Of a DNA stretch of 64,000 nucleotides, positions 1 to 10,527 are shown piece by piece (position 1 is the stretch's first letter; every line of letters starts with the position of its first letter). This stretch comes from Symsagittifera roscoffensis (taxonomy: Eukaryota; Xenacoelomorpha; Acoela; Convolutidae): the NCBI RefSeq assembly GCF_963678635.1, contig NC_087063.1, positions 79,967,574 to 80,031,573 of the forward strand, in the 5' to 3' direction. The notes below the pieces were generated by a model. It saw nothing but the letters and a program-made list of their open reading frames with translations, did not search any database and was not told the origin of the DNA. Both the position numbers and the translations under genes were made by a program.

Positions 1-1055
1 AGTCTTTAAAAAATCCACTAATAATTTAACTGAAGGTATCTGAAAAAATTCAGCAGTTTCAGTTAGTTTTGCGAAGTTTTTTATCGATTGATTGTCTTTG
101 GATTGTACCCATATTACTAAGAAGTTCTTGAAATTGCTGTGTTCTAATGGGATAATGTATATCTGAAATGGATTATATGCTGATAGGTTGCAGGAGTTTT
201 TTGGTTTTTGAGCGATTACGCGTCTGCTTGCAGGTGAGAATTTCTTCAAAGTGGCATTACGGTAGAGTATGGAGTGAGAAAATAAAATTTATCTTCATTT
301 GGGTTAAACTGTACTTTGTTATGCCTTTTTTCAGATCCATATGGGACAGCTGTATCTCAAAAAACGTGCGGCGTGAAATTGTGTTTACAAAAAACACTTT
401 GTTTTTGTAAAGTTTATGTATGCATTGGTAGCATCTTTTATCTTCGAATACATAGAGTGGCTAAACTTTATATCACCAAAGAACAAATATTCTAGCAAGT
501 ATAGCGTCAAAGAAGGTTTTCTCCATAGTCTATGAAATTGGAGTGGTTGTCTGATAAAAGGCACCCTGCATAAAGTTTTTTGAATACTGCTAAAGCGAGA
601 GATTGTAGGATTTGTGCTCGATCTAGTTCGCATAAGTGATGTAGAGTTTGGAGTTCCTATAAAACCATTTCTTGAAAGTTCCGCATTAGTTTATTTTCAA
701 ATCAAGATGAATTTCATAGCTCATTGAGCCAAGTTATGTGTCATTCATGTGTGATAATTCATGTATTCTAGTACTATCTTGGTTTTCTGGAAAATTTTTC
801 GTTCGATCAGAATTTATTTTTTCAAAGGGTATGGATTCTATAAAATTTGTTCTATCTTTTTTTCGTCAAATTTTACCATAATGCGTGATTTTTAGCGACT
901 TGACATGTAGTACATGTATCTTCAGGAAAACAAATGATGATTGCCTGTGTTCGTGTAGTGAGATCGCAATATCCGTGATTAATATATGTTGGTTGAATTT
1001 AGCCCGGATGGTCGGAGACTCCCATATATTAAGATAGGGAATAGAGCATCCGGTC
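1..1055 (-). pseudogene. Env-like fragment of a second retrovirus-like LTR element
   Basis: Read on the minus strand, the stretch at about 975-890 encodes CDLTTRTQA followed a few residues later by FPEDTCTT and QVAK. The same string (CDPTTRTQA, FPEDTCTT, QVAK) lies in the env-like region of the large LTR element at about 33.8-33.9 kb, so the two are homologous. Lower coordinates (about 1-620) continue with coding-like pieces in shifted frames, including one about 80 codons long at 1-260, interrupted by stops and indels. I infer a decayed surface-protein gene of a related element that may continue past the window start. Its right end runs into the AGGGAATAG repeat region. No LTR for this copy is visible. 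The homology is clear over the motif but weak elsewhere. Confidence 0.55.
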
Positions 1056-1500
1056 TCCAAGCTATGTATTACAATGAGGAAAAAATTTCCTATGTATAAG
1101 CATAGGGAATAGATTTTTTATGTATTAAAATAGGGAATAGACTTCCTAATTGAGATGGTGAAGGTTTCAGATGGTAAGTTTCGGAAAAAGTTTTGGCGCC
1201 CAATTTTCCCATGTACAGCGTATAGATTTCCTTCTTTATCAGAATTCATTGTAGGGAATTAAGAACTCATTAAGATTGAGAAAATATTTCCTAATGTTTT
1301 TAGATGGGTTTTACCATAGGTTTGAGATGGTAAGATGGTATGTTAGCAAAATTTTGGCGACCGATCTTTCCATGTTTTAAGGTATTGTTTAGGTTTCCCT
1401 TGTATTGGGATAGTGTAAAGATATCCCTGTATATAAGGGTCGGAAATTCATTGTACTAACATAGGGAATATGTTTCCCAATGTATTGAGATAGGGAATGG
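1020..1500. repeat. Degenerate short tandem repeat (TGTATTAA-AATAGGGAATAG type)
   Basis: A motif resembling ATGTATTAAAATAGGGAATAG followed by TTTCC-like bases recurs at about 1024, 1064, 1092, 1120, 1455 and 1477, with a related GAGATGGTAAG motif between copies. Spacing is irregular, roughly 25-50 bp within clusters. The same array lies at about 4318-4790 in copy B. It looks like an old minisatellite. The few ORFs across it are low-complexity by-products. Confidence 0.6.
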
Positions 1501-2768
1501 CAAAGTTTCAGTGTGATGGTAAGGGAATGGTCAGAAAAAAAGGCTAGTGTCGAAAGGTCTAGTTTTTTCGCAAAAATCCTGGCATGTGTCATGCATTTGG
1601 TGAGCATTACGTGAAGATTGTGTAATGAAGGTATTGCGTTTCTTGATTTATGGTAAGTCGAAGGTAAAAATGTGCAAAAATTTGGAAATTTTATCAAAAA
1701 AATTAAATTGTTTTTCAAAAAATTACAAAACACGATAAGATTTGATAAGATTCGACTTTAAAACTATTTTGTTAGATGATCTTACTTTTGCAAACAGTAC
1801 CTAATCTAGCTGAAAATATGCTGAAACTTCCAACAAATTCAAGTTTTGGAAAAGTTTCAGAAATCACAAGGTTTTGGCTGGTTCTTTGTTGCTTCTGATC
1901 TGATTGAAGAAAAATTAAAACTTATAGAATTTATTATTAACGACAAATTGTATTTTGATTGGCATCATGTTGAGACAATGATACAAAACTCTGAAAAAAT
2001 ATAGATTTTCCCACAATTATTTCTCGAAAAAAGGAAATACGATAAAGCTTACCCTAATTTTAGCTAAAAAGCGTTTTTATATAATTCGCTGAATATATAA
2101 AGCTCATATTAGCTGATTCAATATTGATACTTCCAATTTCGCGGGAAAATAGTGTATTTATTCGTTATTTTTGAGAAAAAAAGTTTGTCAAATCTATCCA
2201 AAACGTTCCATTTTTAACCTTACATTTCTGTAACTAACTGTTTTTTCAAAAAAGTTTTTTCAACATTAATAATTTAAAAAAGTTTCGGATCGTTGATGAA
2301 AAATGAACCTTTCACTGCTAAAAATGACAAAAATGTGGTAAATTTTTCCTAAACGTAAATTTGATTAAATAAAATTCTTTAACAAATTCTTCTTCAAAGC
2401 AAATGATTATCTCTCTGTTGCTTACACAACATAATTTTTTTGTAGAAATTTTCATTGAATTAAGATTACTCTCAATTTCTGCATAATACATGTTTTCGTT
2501 ATTGAACTCACTTTGCCAGAAAATTTGGTCAGAACTGGCTAACTAAAGAGGAAAATGTAAATTGCTGGAAGAGATAAACTAGAATTGATAACGTCTAATT
2601 TTTACAATGTAATTTGTACATTTTCTCCTTTAGATTCCCTTGTTCAGTAGCTAAAACAAATTATTTCACCAAAAACATAACTTTTGACGCCATTAACAAT
2701 CACTTTTCTTGCAGAGTAGTTATTAAAACGCTTTTCATTCTTGATTTTTGTCGGAAGTTTTCTCAAAA

Positions 2769-2950
2769 ATGTCAAGTGACAAAGAATCAGTGGTATTTAA
2801 AGCATTCTTTGATAAATTATGAGCAGCTCCTTTGTTTATAATCTGAAAACCTTCAAAAGTAGAAAAAAGCAAGTGATTTTAGTTCCATTTTTCTGCAATA
2901 TCTATAAACTTCTAAAAGATATCTTCTGTAAAAAATCGATTTAAGAAAAA
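2769..2950 (+). pseudogene. Broken copy of the small ORF intact at 6051-6251
   Basis: The sequence starts ATG with the same first 17 codons as the ORF in copy B, then meets TGA at 2820-2822 where copy B reads AGA. Further indels follow within 50 bp. It shows that one of the two block copies has lost this frame since duplication, or that the frame was never coding. Confidence 0.5.
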
Positions 2951-3201
2951 AAATCAAGGTACAAACTGTAACAATTGAATGTTTAAAACAGTATTTCTTG
3001 AAATTTACTAAGCAGAAAACTTTACAGTTCTACCAAATTTTCTGATTGAAAAAAATTTGAAGCTAACCAGAATAAAGTTTTTACTGTGGGTCGAATTAAA
3101 ACTTTTTCTCGTTAAAATTCGTATTATTAAGAGATCCAATATCTGGTTCTGCTGAAGTATCAGTTTGATAAAAAATTTTCAGCAATTTCCATATTAATTT
3201 C

Positions 3202-4134
3202 TCTAAAAACTTTTCCACATCATTTTTTTGTTTTTCATCCAAAACAATCAAATGTAGTTCTCAAAGGCAAATTTTCAATTTTTGCTTCATGTATCATCTT
3301 CCAAAAGATGTCAGAGTTGGTATTACATCATTAGAACTATCCTCAAAATATCTGAATTTTCATATCAATTTAGCTAATATATCAAATGATGAAAAATTTT
3401 ATAGATATTACGTTTTTATGTTGGGTTTTTTCTAAAGATATAATTTATGGGCTGAATTTCAGAAAATTTATATCAAAACTCCTGAGGAATTAAAATGCGT
3501 TTCCATCTCAAATTAGTATTTTCTCCGTTTCTGCTTCATCTACCATCTTCCAAACTAATCCAATTTGAACAATATTAACTTGAAAACTGAATTTTATATA
3601 GAAAAGGGTATCATTTCAACGAACTTTCAATAATCCGAAGCAGAATTAATATCATAAAACCTTTTCTAAAAAAATTCAAATGATTTTCCCAAGCTGATAA
3701 CTGTTTGTTGCGGTCACAACTTTGAATGTCTATATTGAAGTCAATTTTTGGTTGAGAATCTATATTATTAAAACGAAGTTTTCAAAAGTTAGCAAGAACA
3801 AACGTATTTTTTTGATCTTTTCTAGGTCATTTATGAATTTTTCTTCTGAAATCTTCAAGAAACAGTAGAAAATAATAAATCTTAGTGAATCAAATCCCAT
3901 TATCTGCTACGCACTACTCCATGATTACTTTTACAAGCACTAAGCAAGGAAAACTATAAAATGATCTTTAATTAGTGGATGGTTTAAAAATATATAGTTT
4001 TAAAAACTTTTTACGAACAGTCAACCACTCATTAGCTTATGTTACGCACTTTTACTACAAATTTATCATCATAAAATCTCCGCAAGCTGGCAACCAATGG
4101 AGTTTTACTGTTTATTAAAGACTTTTAGATCGAA
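3202..4134. other. Unassigned AT-rich spacer between repeat blocks
   Basis: I recognise no gene. The stretches around 3260-3350 and 3490-3590 share TTTTTGCTTCATGTATCATC-like and CATCTTCCAAA strings, which suggests an internal diverged duplication of about 250 bp. Reading frames are short on both strands. Confidence 0.5.
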
Positions 4135-4252
4135 TTACATTGAAAGTTTCACGACAATTTGAACTCGATTGTTGCTAGTGTCATCTCAATCAGAATTTTT
4201 TTGAAGAAAAAAAAGTATAATAGATCAAGAATAGTATAATTTTCACTAGATA
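4135..4252. repeat. 118-bp piece of the 2 kb tandem unit, fused to block B
   Basis: From TTAGATCGAATTACATTG to TTTTCACTAGATA this segment is nearly identical to 7066-7191 and to the matching part of tandem unit 2. At 4251 it changes abruptly into TAGTGAGATCGC, the start of block B. The junction is a mosaic breakpoint that joins two otherwise separate repeat families. Confidence 0.8.
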
Positions 4253-6481
4253 GTGAGATCGCAATATCCGTGATTAATATATGTTGGTTGAATTTAGCCC
4301 GGATGGTCAGAGACTCCCATATATTAAGATAGGAAATAGAGCATCCGGTCTCCAAGCTATGTATTACAATGAGGAAAAAATTTCCTATGTATAAGCATAG
4401 GGAATAGATTTTTTATGTATTAAAATAGGGAATAGACTTCCTAATTGGGATGGTAAGGTTTCAGATGGTAAGTTTCAGAAAATTTTTGGCGCCCAATTTT
4501 CCCATGTACAGCGTATAGATTTCCCTCTTTATCAGAATTCATTTTAGGGAATTAAGAACTCATTAAGATTGAGAAAATATTTCCTAATGTTTTGAGATGG
4601 GTTTTACCATAGGTTTGAGATGGTAAGATGGTATGTTAGCAAAATTTTGGCGACCGATCTTTCCATGTTTTAAGGTATTGTTTAGGTTTCCCTTGTATTA
4701 GGATAGTGTAAAGATATCCCTTTATATAAGGGTTGGAAATTCATTGTACTAACATAGGGAATATGTTTCCCAATGTATTGAGATAGGGAAAGTTTCAGTG
4801 TGATGGTACGAGAATGGTCAGAAAAAAAGGCTAGTGTCGAAATGTCTAGTTTTTTCGCAAAAATCCTGGCACGTGTAATGCATTTGGTGAGCATTACGTG
4901 AAGATTGTGTAACGAAGGTATTGCGTTTCTTGATTTATGGTAAGTCGAAGGTAAAAATGTGCAAAAATTTGGAAATTTTATCAAAAAATTAAATTATTTT
5001 TCAAAAAATTTCAAAACACGATAAGATTTGATAAGATTCGACTTTAAAACTATTTTGTTAGATGATCTTACTTTTGCAAACAGTACCTAATCTAGCTGAA
5101 AATATGCTGAAACTTCCAACAAATTCAAGTTTTGGAAAAGTTTCAGAAATCACAAGGTTTTGGCTGGTTCTTTGTTGCTTCTGATCTGATTGAAGAAAAA
5201 TGAAAACTTATAGAAATTATTATTAACGACAAATTGTATTTTGATTGGCATCATGTTGAGACAAGGATACAAAACTCTGAAAAAACAAAGATTTTCCCAC
5301 AATTATTTCTCGAAAAAAGGAAATACGATAAAGCTTACCCTAATTTTAGCTAAAAAGCGTTTTTATATAATTCGCTGAATATATAAAGCTCATATTAGCT
5401 GATTCAATATTGATATTTCCAATTTCCTGGGAAATAGTGTATTTTTTCGTTATTTTTGAGAAAAAAAATTTGTCAAATCTATCCAAAAAGTTCCATTTTT
5501 AACCTTACATTTCTGTAATTAACTGTTTTTTCAAAAAAGTTTTTTCAACATTAATAATTTAAAAAAGTTTCGGATCGTTGATGAAAAATGAACCTTTCAC
5601 TTCTAAAAATGACTAAAATGTGGTAAATTTTTCCTAAACGTAAATTTGATTAAATAAAATTCAACAAATTTTTCTTCAAAGCAAATGATTATCTCTCTGT
5701 TATTTGCACAACATAATTTTTCTGTAGAAATGTTCATTGAATTAAGATTACTCTCAATTTCTGCATAATACATGTTTTCGTTATTGAACTCACTTTGCCA
5801 GAAAATTTGGTCAGAACTGGCTAACTAAAGAGGAAATTGTAAATTGCTGGAAGAGATAAACTAGAATTGATAACGTTTAATTTTTACCATGAAATTTGTA
5901 CATTTTCTCCTTTAGGTTCCCTTGTTCAGTAGCTAAAACAAATTATTTCAGCAAAAACATAACTTTTGACGCCATTAACAATCACTTTCCTTGCAGAGTA
6001 GTTATTGAAACGCTTTTCATTCTTGATTTTTGTCGGAAGTTTTCTCAAAAATGTCAAGTGACAAAGAATCAGTGGTATTTAAAGCATTCTTTGATAAATT
6101 AAGAGCAGCTCCTTTGTTTTATCTGAAAACCTTCGAAAGTAGAAATAAGCAAGTGATTTTAGTTCCATTTTTCTGCAATATCTATAAACTTCTAAAAGAT
6201 ATCTTCTTTAAAAAATCGATTGAAGAAAGAAAATCAAGGTACAAACTGTAACAATTGAATGTTTAAAACAGTATTTCTTGAAATTTACTAAGCAGAAAAC
6301 TTTACAGTTCTACCAAATTTTCTGATTGAAAAAATTTTGAAGCTAACCAGAACAAAGTTTTTACTGTGGGTCGAATTAAAACTTTTTCTCGTTAAAATTC
6401 GTATTATTAAGAGATCCAATATCTGGTTCTGCTGAAGTATCAGTTTGATAAAAAATTTTCAGCAATTTCCATATTAATTTC
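4251..6481. repeat. Duplicated block, copy B (pairs with 956-3201)
   Basis: This is the direct copy of block A, with scattered substitutions and small deletions. It ends exactly where the 2,024-bp tandem array starts, so blocks A/B and the array share a rearrangement breakpoint at 6481. It begins with the last codons of the env-like motif seen at 956-975, so the duplicated block carries a scrap of retroelement sequence. Confidence 0.9.
6051..6251 (+). CDS. Small hypothetical ORF, 66 aa, beginning MSSDKES
   Basis: An ATG-led frame of 66 codons rich in Phe, Lys and Leu, ending ERKSRYKL then TAA. I recognise no domain and no signal peptide. An acceptor-like stretch (CACTTTCCTTGCAG) lies about 55 bp upstream, so it could be a terminal exon. 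The paralogous stretch at 2769 is stopped after 17 codons, which argues against strong selection. It is listed because it is the only intact ATG frame in the block that looks coding. Confidence 0.2.
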   Translation: MSSDKESVVFKAFFDKLRAAPLFYLKTFESRNKQVILVPFFCNIYKLLKDIFFKKSIEERKSRYKL

Positions 6482-6666
6482 GTCAACGTCATCTGTCCAC
6501 CACTATTTTAGTTTTTTTTGTAGTTCAACCTTTTGTAGTTCAAATTCTGATAAATGTATTTTTCAGACATTGAAAACGCTCTGGATAGAAACATATTTCT
6601 TACTGAAATAAACAGAGAAAAAAGAAAAATTTCGAATTGTAAGACAATTTTTGTTTTATTTTGTAA

Positions 6667-7046
6667 GTGGGTTGGCACAGTGGAGTAGAATAATTTGTCT
6701 TAATACAAATAACAAACTACCGGCACATCGCTATAGGTTTGACTCAAAACATGTAACCCAACACCTCCTGATTGTAAAACCGTCCGCCATCAAAGCCACC
6801 CCCAAAACTAGAGACAGACTGGGCATTCCAAGGCGGAAACTCAGTGGTAGTGGGACTTCTATTAAATATTGGGTTGTGAACTCTAACAGTTTATTGGTCT
6901 CAATTTGGATGGTCTGCTAATTTATGACTATAAATAGTTTTTTTTCTGCAGTTGTTCGAAACTGTTGAATTTCAAAAAAGACAATAATTGCCGGTTCAAG
7001 TCTCAGAGAAGTTGTTTCGGATCTACTTAACAATCGCCCCCTACCG
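6667..7046 (+). mobile_element. Candidate tRNA-derived SINE, copy 1
   Basis: GTGGGTTGGCACAGTGG at 6667 fits a Pol III A box (TGGCACAGTGG). GGTTTGACTC at 6736-6745 fits a B box. The ends GTGGGTT and AACCCA-AC pair as a tRNA acceptor stem. TTTGT and ACAAA flank a 7-nt loop with anticodon TAA, and the long A-B spacing fits a long variable arm, together suggesting tRNA-Leu. The SINE body would run on through AGACTGGGCATTCC to a second B-box-like GGTTCAAGTCTC near 6990, ending near the C-rich stretch at 7046. The tRNA likeness is visible directly; SINE status is inferred, and I see no target duplication. Confidence 0.45.
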
Positions 7047-7288
7047 AATTACATTGAAAGTGATTAGATCGAATTACATTGAAAGTTTCACGACAATTTG
7101 AAATCGATTGTTGCTAGTGTCATCTCAATCAGAATTTTTTTGAAGAAAAAAAAGTATAATAGATCAAGAATAGTATAATTTTCACTAGATATTTTTCAAA
7201 CTAGTGTATAGTCTTTTAAGATTCAGTAAAAAATTATGATTCAAATTATTTTCTTTTATAATTTTATTAAAAACATATCAGTTTTACC

Positions 7289-7621
7289 TTATCTAGGAGT
7301 GTAATTGGAGGTTGCTGAGTACATATTTAAATATAAGTTGAAAAGAAGAATGCTTCTTTTTTCTTGAAATGATAAGTGAGTTCCTCGCTGCTGTAAGTTT
7401 AAAGTTACAATTAGAACAAAAACTAAAACAACACAGTGCTTATGATGTCTTGACGCATCTTTACGTGTGTATTCTCTGCCACATTTAAGACATGCAACTC
7501 TTTTATTTATATTGAAAAACGGCATCTCAATAAACAGAGAAAGAAAAATGGGAGATAAAAAGAGTTGAATAGCCTCAAAAAATGAACAAAAGTGAATAAA
7601 AACAGCAAGTTTTTTCATCAT
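7289..7621 (-). CDS. Small C2H2 zinc-finger ORF, unit 1
   Basis: A 110-codon frame with two Met starts; the internal ATG at 7525 begins the conserved part. It encodes VACLKCGREYTRKDASRHHK, the C-x2-C-x11-H half of a C2H2 finger. The expected second His/Cys part is blurred by a small indel relative to the paralogue at 48939, where HHKTHGALKCPNC follows. The first 30 residues are hydrophobic and may be untranslated or intronic. GTTTATTGAG directly precedes ATG 7525 and is also present as TTATTGAG before the paralogue's ATG, so it may be an acceptor or leader. The CCAAT array lies upstream. Function unknown; a DNA- or RNA-binding finger is the family expectation. Identical in unit 2. Confidence 0.35.
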   Translation of the reverse strand: MMKKLAVFIHFCSFFEAIQLFLSPIFLSLFIEMPFFNINKRVACLKCGREYTRKDASRHHKHCVVLVFVLIVTLNLQQRGTHLSFQEKRSILLFNLYLNMYSATSNYTPR

Positions 7622-7713
7622 TTGTTTTCAATATGAACGATAATCAGATTGGAAATGCTTTTTAGCCTAGCTGAAATACAATATTGTTCAATCTAACTAT
7701 TGTGTTTCAAAAG

Positions 7714-7940
7714 TATCAATCAGAATCGAGCATTACGTAAAAGAAAATTTTATCTTTTCTGATATCAGCCAATCAGAATCGAGCTCCAATGGTCATGGAA
7801 TTTTCAACAAAGTTATTGTCAACCAATCAGAATTGAGATCTTTTTCTCATGGAATTTTCAACAATTTTGACATCACTTAATCTGAATTGAGTTTTTTGGT
7901 AACACTGTTTGTTGGAAATCAACCAATCAGATCGAAGTAT
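7714..7940. promoter_or_regulatory. Array of CCAATCAG motifs, unit 1
   Basis: Five related boxes occur at about 7716 (TCAATCAGAATCGAG), 7768 (CCAATCAGAATCGAG), 7821 (CCAATCAGAATTGAG), 7875 (TTAATCTGAATTGAG) and 7922 (CCAATCAGATCGAAG), spaced about 46-54 bp, with ATGGAATTTTCAACA between some. Three contain CCAATCAG, a close match to the NF-Y consensus. The array lies about 190-400 bp upstream of the zinc-finger ATG on the minus strand. Promoter function is inferred; it could also be a plain short tandem repeat. Confidence 0.4.
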
Positions 7941-8186
7941 TCAAAATTTTAAAATAACTTGAAGATCAGAACTGAACTATGTTTATGAGACTTTCCAATC
8001 AATCATCTTTATCGATTTTTCTAACATAACTAAAATATAAAATAGACACCAGAGGGAGTAAATTATGATTTTTTGTCTGGTTTATATAATTTTTTTGATA
8101 CTCAAATCAAAATTTGAAATTTTGATCAAACTTTTTTCGATGTTTTCTATTTTTAAGCATTGAAAAAAGAAATCACCCAAGTATAC

Positions 8187-8476
8187 CTTTTTATCATTTT
8201 ATTTTTGGAAAATTGTAAAATAAACAACCGGGAGTCTTTTAAAATTGGATAATTGATCAAAAGAGGTTCTGAGAAATCTAGATGTTGTATTTGTATCAAA
8301 TTCAAAACAGTAATCGAATCGATGTTCCTTATCTCCAAATTTTGTTTCATAATTTCTTCAATTATTTGTTTTCTACTGATCGAGCACTCAATCTGTTGTT
8401 GATAAATCTGGATAAACTCTTCTTTTTTGGAATGTCCTTTCCATTTTTCATCAAATTTATTAAACTTTCTATGTTT
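8187..8476 (-). CDS. Candidate internal exon, hypothetical protein, unit 1
   Basis: On the minus strand a 290-nt segment is preceded by TTTTAACTTGTTTAG (branch-like TTTTAAC plus AG acceptor) and followed by AAAAAG/GTATAC, a good donor. The frame is open throughout (96 codons), with a Lys/Glu/Gln/Ile-rich, coiled-coil-like half (for example QIIEEIMKQNLEIRNID) and then a Leu/Phe-rich half. Just upstream, in another frame, WWTDDVDGDCVSFNLF also looks coding. The next downstream feature on this strand is the zinc-finger ORF, so both could belong to one gene. No known family recognised. Confidence 0.3.
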
Positions 8477-8689
8477 CTAAACAAGTTAAAACTAACGCAG
8501 TCTCCGTCAACGTCATCTGTCCACCACTATTTTAGTTTTTTTTGTAGTTCAACCTTTTGTAGTTCAAATTCTGATAAATGTATTTTTCAGACATTGAAAA
8601 TGCTCTGGATAGAAACATATTTCTTACTGAAATAAACAGAGAAAATGAAAAATTTCGAATTGTAAGACAATTTTTGTTTTATTTTGTAA

Positions 8690-9070
8690 GTGGGTTGGCA
8701 CAGTGGAGTAGAATAATTTGTCTTAATACAAATAACAAACTACCGGCACATCGTTATAGGTTTGACTCAAAACATGTAACCCAACACCTCCTGATTGTAA
8801 AACCGTCCGCCATCAAAGCCACCCCCAAAACTAGAGACAGACTGGGCATTCCAAGGCGGAAACTCAGTGGTAGTGGGACTTCTATTAAATATTGGGTTGT
8901 GAACTCTAACAGTTTATTGGTCTCGATTTGGATGGTCTGCTAATTTATAACTATAAATAGTTTTTTTTCCACAGTTGTTCGAAACTGTTGAATTTCAAAA
9001 AGTACAGTAATTGCCGGTTCAAGTCTCAGAGAAGTTGTTTCGGATCTACTTAACAATCGCCCCCTACCGA
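8690..9070 (+). mobile_element. Candidate tRNA-derived SINE, copy 2
   Basis: Same A box, B box, acceptor-stem pairing and body as the copy at 6667, carried along by the tandem duplication. It is not an independent insertion. Confidence 0.45.
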
Positions 9071-9311
9071 ATTACATTGAAAGTGATTAGATCGAATTAC
9101 ATTGAAAGTTTCACGACAATTTGAACTCGATTGTTGCTAGTGTCATCTCAATCAGAATTTTTTTGAAGAAAAAAAAGTATAATAGATCAAGAATAGCATA
9201 ATTTTCACTAGATATTTTTCAAACTAGTGTATAGTCTTTTAAGATTCAGTAAAAATTTATGATTCAAATTATTTTCTTTTATAATTTTATTTAAAACATA
9301 TCAGTTTTACC

Positions 9312-9644
9312 TTATCTAGGAGTGTAATTGGAGGTTGCTGAGTACATATTTAAATATAAGTTGAAAAGAAGAATGCTTCTTTTTTCTTGAAATGATAAGT
9401 GAGTTCCTCGCTGCTGTAAGTTTAAAGTTACAATTAGAACAAAAACTAAAACAACACAGTGCTTATGATGTCTTGACGCATCTTTACGTGTGTATTCTCT
9501 GCCACATTTAAGACATGCAACTCTTTTATTTATATTGAAAAACGGCATCTCAATAAACAGAGAAAGAAAAATGGGAGATAAAAAGAGTTGAATAGCCTCA
9601 AAAAATGAACAAAAGTGAATAAAAACAGCAAGTTTTTTCATCAT
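9312..9644 (-). CDS. Small C2H2 zinc-finger ORF, unit 2
   Basis: The predicted peptide is identical to the 7289-7621 ORF, including CLKCGREYTRKDASRHH. The neighbouring DNA is also near-identical, so the conservation reflects recent duplication and is not by itself evidence of selection. Confidence 0.35.
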   Translation of the reverse strand: MMKKLAVFIHFCSFFEAIQLFLSPIFLSLFIEMPFFNINKRVACLKCGREYTRKDASRHHKHCVVLVFVLIVTLNLQQRGTHLSFQEKRSILLFNLYLNMYSATSNYTPR

Positions 9645-9736
9645 TTGTTTTCAATGTGAACGATAATCAGATTGGAAATGCTTTTTAGCCTAGCTGAAAT
9701 ACAATATTGTTCAATCTTACTATTGTGTTTCAAAAG

Positions 9737-9963
9737 TATCAATCAGAATCGAGCATTACGTAAAAGAAAATTTTATCTTTTCTGATATCAGCCAATCAGA
9801 ATCGAGCTCCAATGGTCATGGAATTTTCAACAAAGTTATTGTCAACCAATCAGAATTGAGATCTTTTTCTCATGGAATTTTCAACAATTTTGACATCACT
9901 TAATCTGAATTGAGTTTTTTGGTAACACTGTTTGTTGGAAATCAACCAATCAGATCGAAGTAT
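9737..9963. promoter_or_regulatory. Array of CCAATCAG motifs, unit 2
   Basis: Same five boxes and spacing as 7714-7940, upstream of the unit 2 zinc-finger ORF on the minus strand. Confidence 0.4.
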
Positions 9964-10209
9964 TCAAAATTTTAAAATAACTTGAAGATCAGAACTGAAC
10001 TATGTTTATGAGACTTTCCAATCAATCATCTTTATCGATTTTTCTAACATAACTAACATATAAAATAGACACCAGAGGGAGTAAATTGTGATTTTTTGTC
10101 TGGTTTATATAATTTTTTTGATACTCAAATCAAAATTTGAAATTTTGATCAAACTTTTTTTCGATGTTTTCTATTTTTAAGCATTGAAAAAGAAATCACC
10201 CAAGTATAC

Positions 10210-10499
10210 CTTTTTATCATTTTGTTTTTGGAAAATTGTAAAATAAACAACCGGGAGTCTTTTAAAATTGGATAATCGATCAAAAGAGGTTCTGAGAAAT
10301 CTAGATGTTGTATTTGTATCAAATTCAAAACAGTAATCGAATCGATGTTCCTTATCTCCAAATTTTGTTTCATAATTTCTTCAATTATTTGTTTTCTACT
10401 GATCGAGCACTCAATCTGTTGTTGATAAATCTGGATAAACTCTTCTTTTTTGGAATGTCCTTTCCATTTTTCATCAAATTTATTGAACTTTCTATGTTT
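10210..10499 (-). CDS. Candidate internal exon, hypothetical protein, unit 2
   Basis: Copy of 8187-8476 with the same acceptor and donor. One visible amino-acid change (Asn to Asp in the LLIxYPIL stretch). The open frame is preserved. Confidence 0.3.
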
Positions 10500-10527
10500 C
10501 TAAACAAGTTAAAACTAACGCAGTCTC

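Larger units (their letters stand above)
956..3201. repeat. Duplicated block, copy A (pairs with 4251-6481)
   Basis: This 2.25 kb segment recurs in direct orientation at 4251-6481 with a few percent divergence and small indels. The left edge falls inside the env-like motif: TAGTGAGATCGC is shared, and the sequence before it differs. The right edge is at ...ATATTAATTTC, after which copy A continues TCTAAAAAC and copy B continues GTCAACGTC. The block holds the AGGGAATAG short repeats (left third), a mostly non-coding middle, and a small ORF that is broken in this copy. Confidence 0.9.
6481..8504. repeat. Tandem unit 1 of a ~2,024-bp array
   Basis: The unit begins CGTCAACGTCATCTG and recurs at 8505 and 10528, periods of 2,024 and 2,023 bp, with near identity between units 1 and 2. 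Contents in order on the plus axis: an acceptor-flanked short plus-strand open stretch (about 6567-6640), a tRNA-like SINE head, a C2H2 zinc-finger ORF (minus), a CCAAT-motif array, and a candidate minus-strand exon. The high identity means either a recent duplication or an assembly duplication. Confidence 0.93.
8505..10527. repeat. Tandem unit 2
   Basis: A near-perfect copy of 6481-8504. Differences are mostly single bases and 1-nt indels, for example AACAGAGAAAATG here against AACAGAGAAAAAAG in unit 1. All internal features are retained in the same order. Confidence 0.93.

Noticed and set aside
1020-1500. CRISPR-like array
   Set aside because: Units are irregular and degenerate, with no unique spacers of constant length, in an animal genome.
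6667-6765. Functional tRNA-Leu gene
   Set aside because: The T arm does not pair well and the B box has T for C, so it is at best tRNA-derived.
6651-6920. 89-codon plus ORF over the tRNA-like region (and copy at 8578)
   Set aside because: The DNA fits a Pol III-type tRNA-like head better than a protein; the frame starts without ATG in unit 1.
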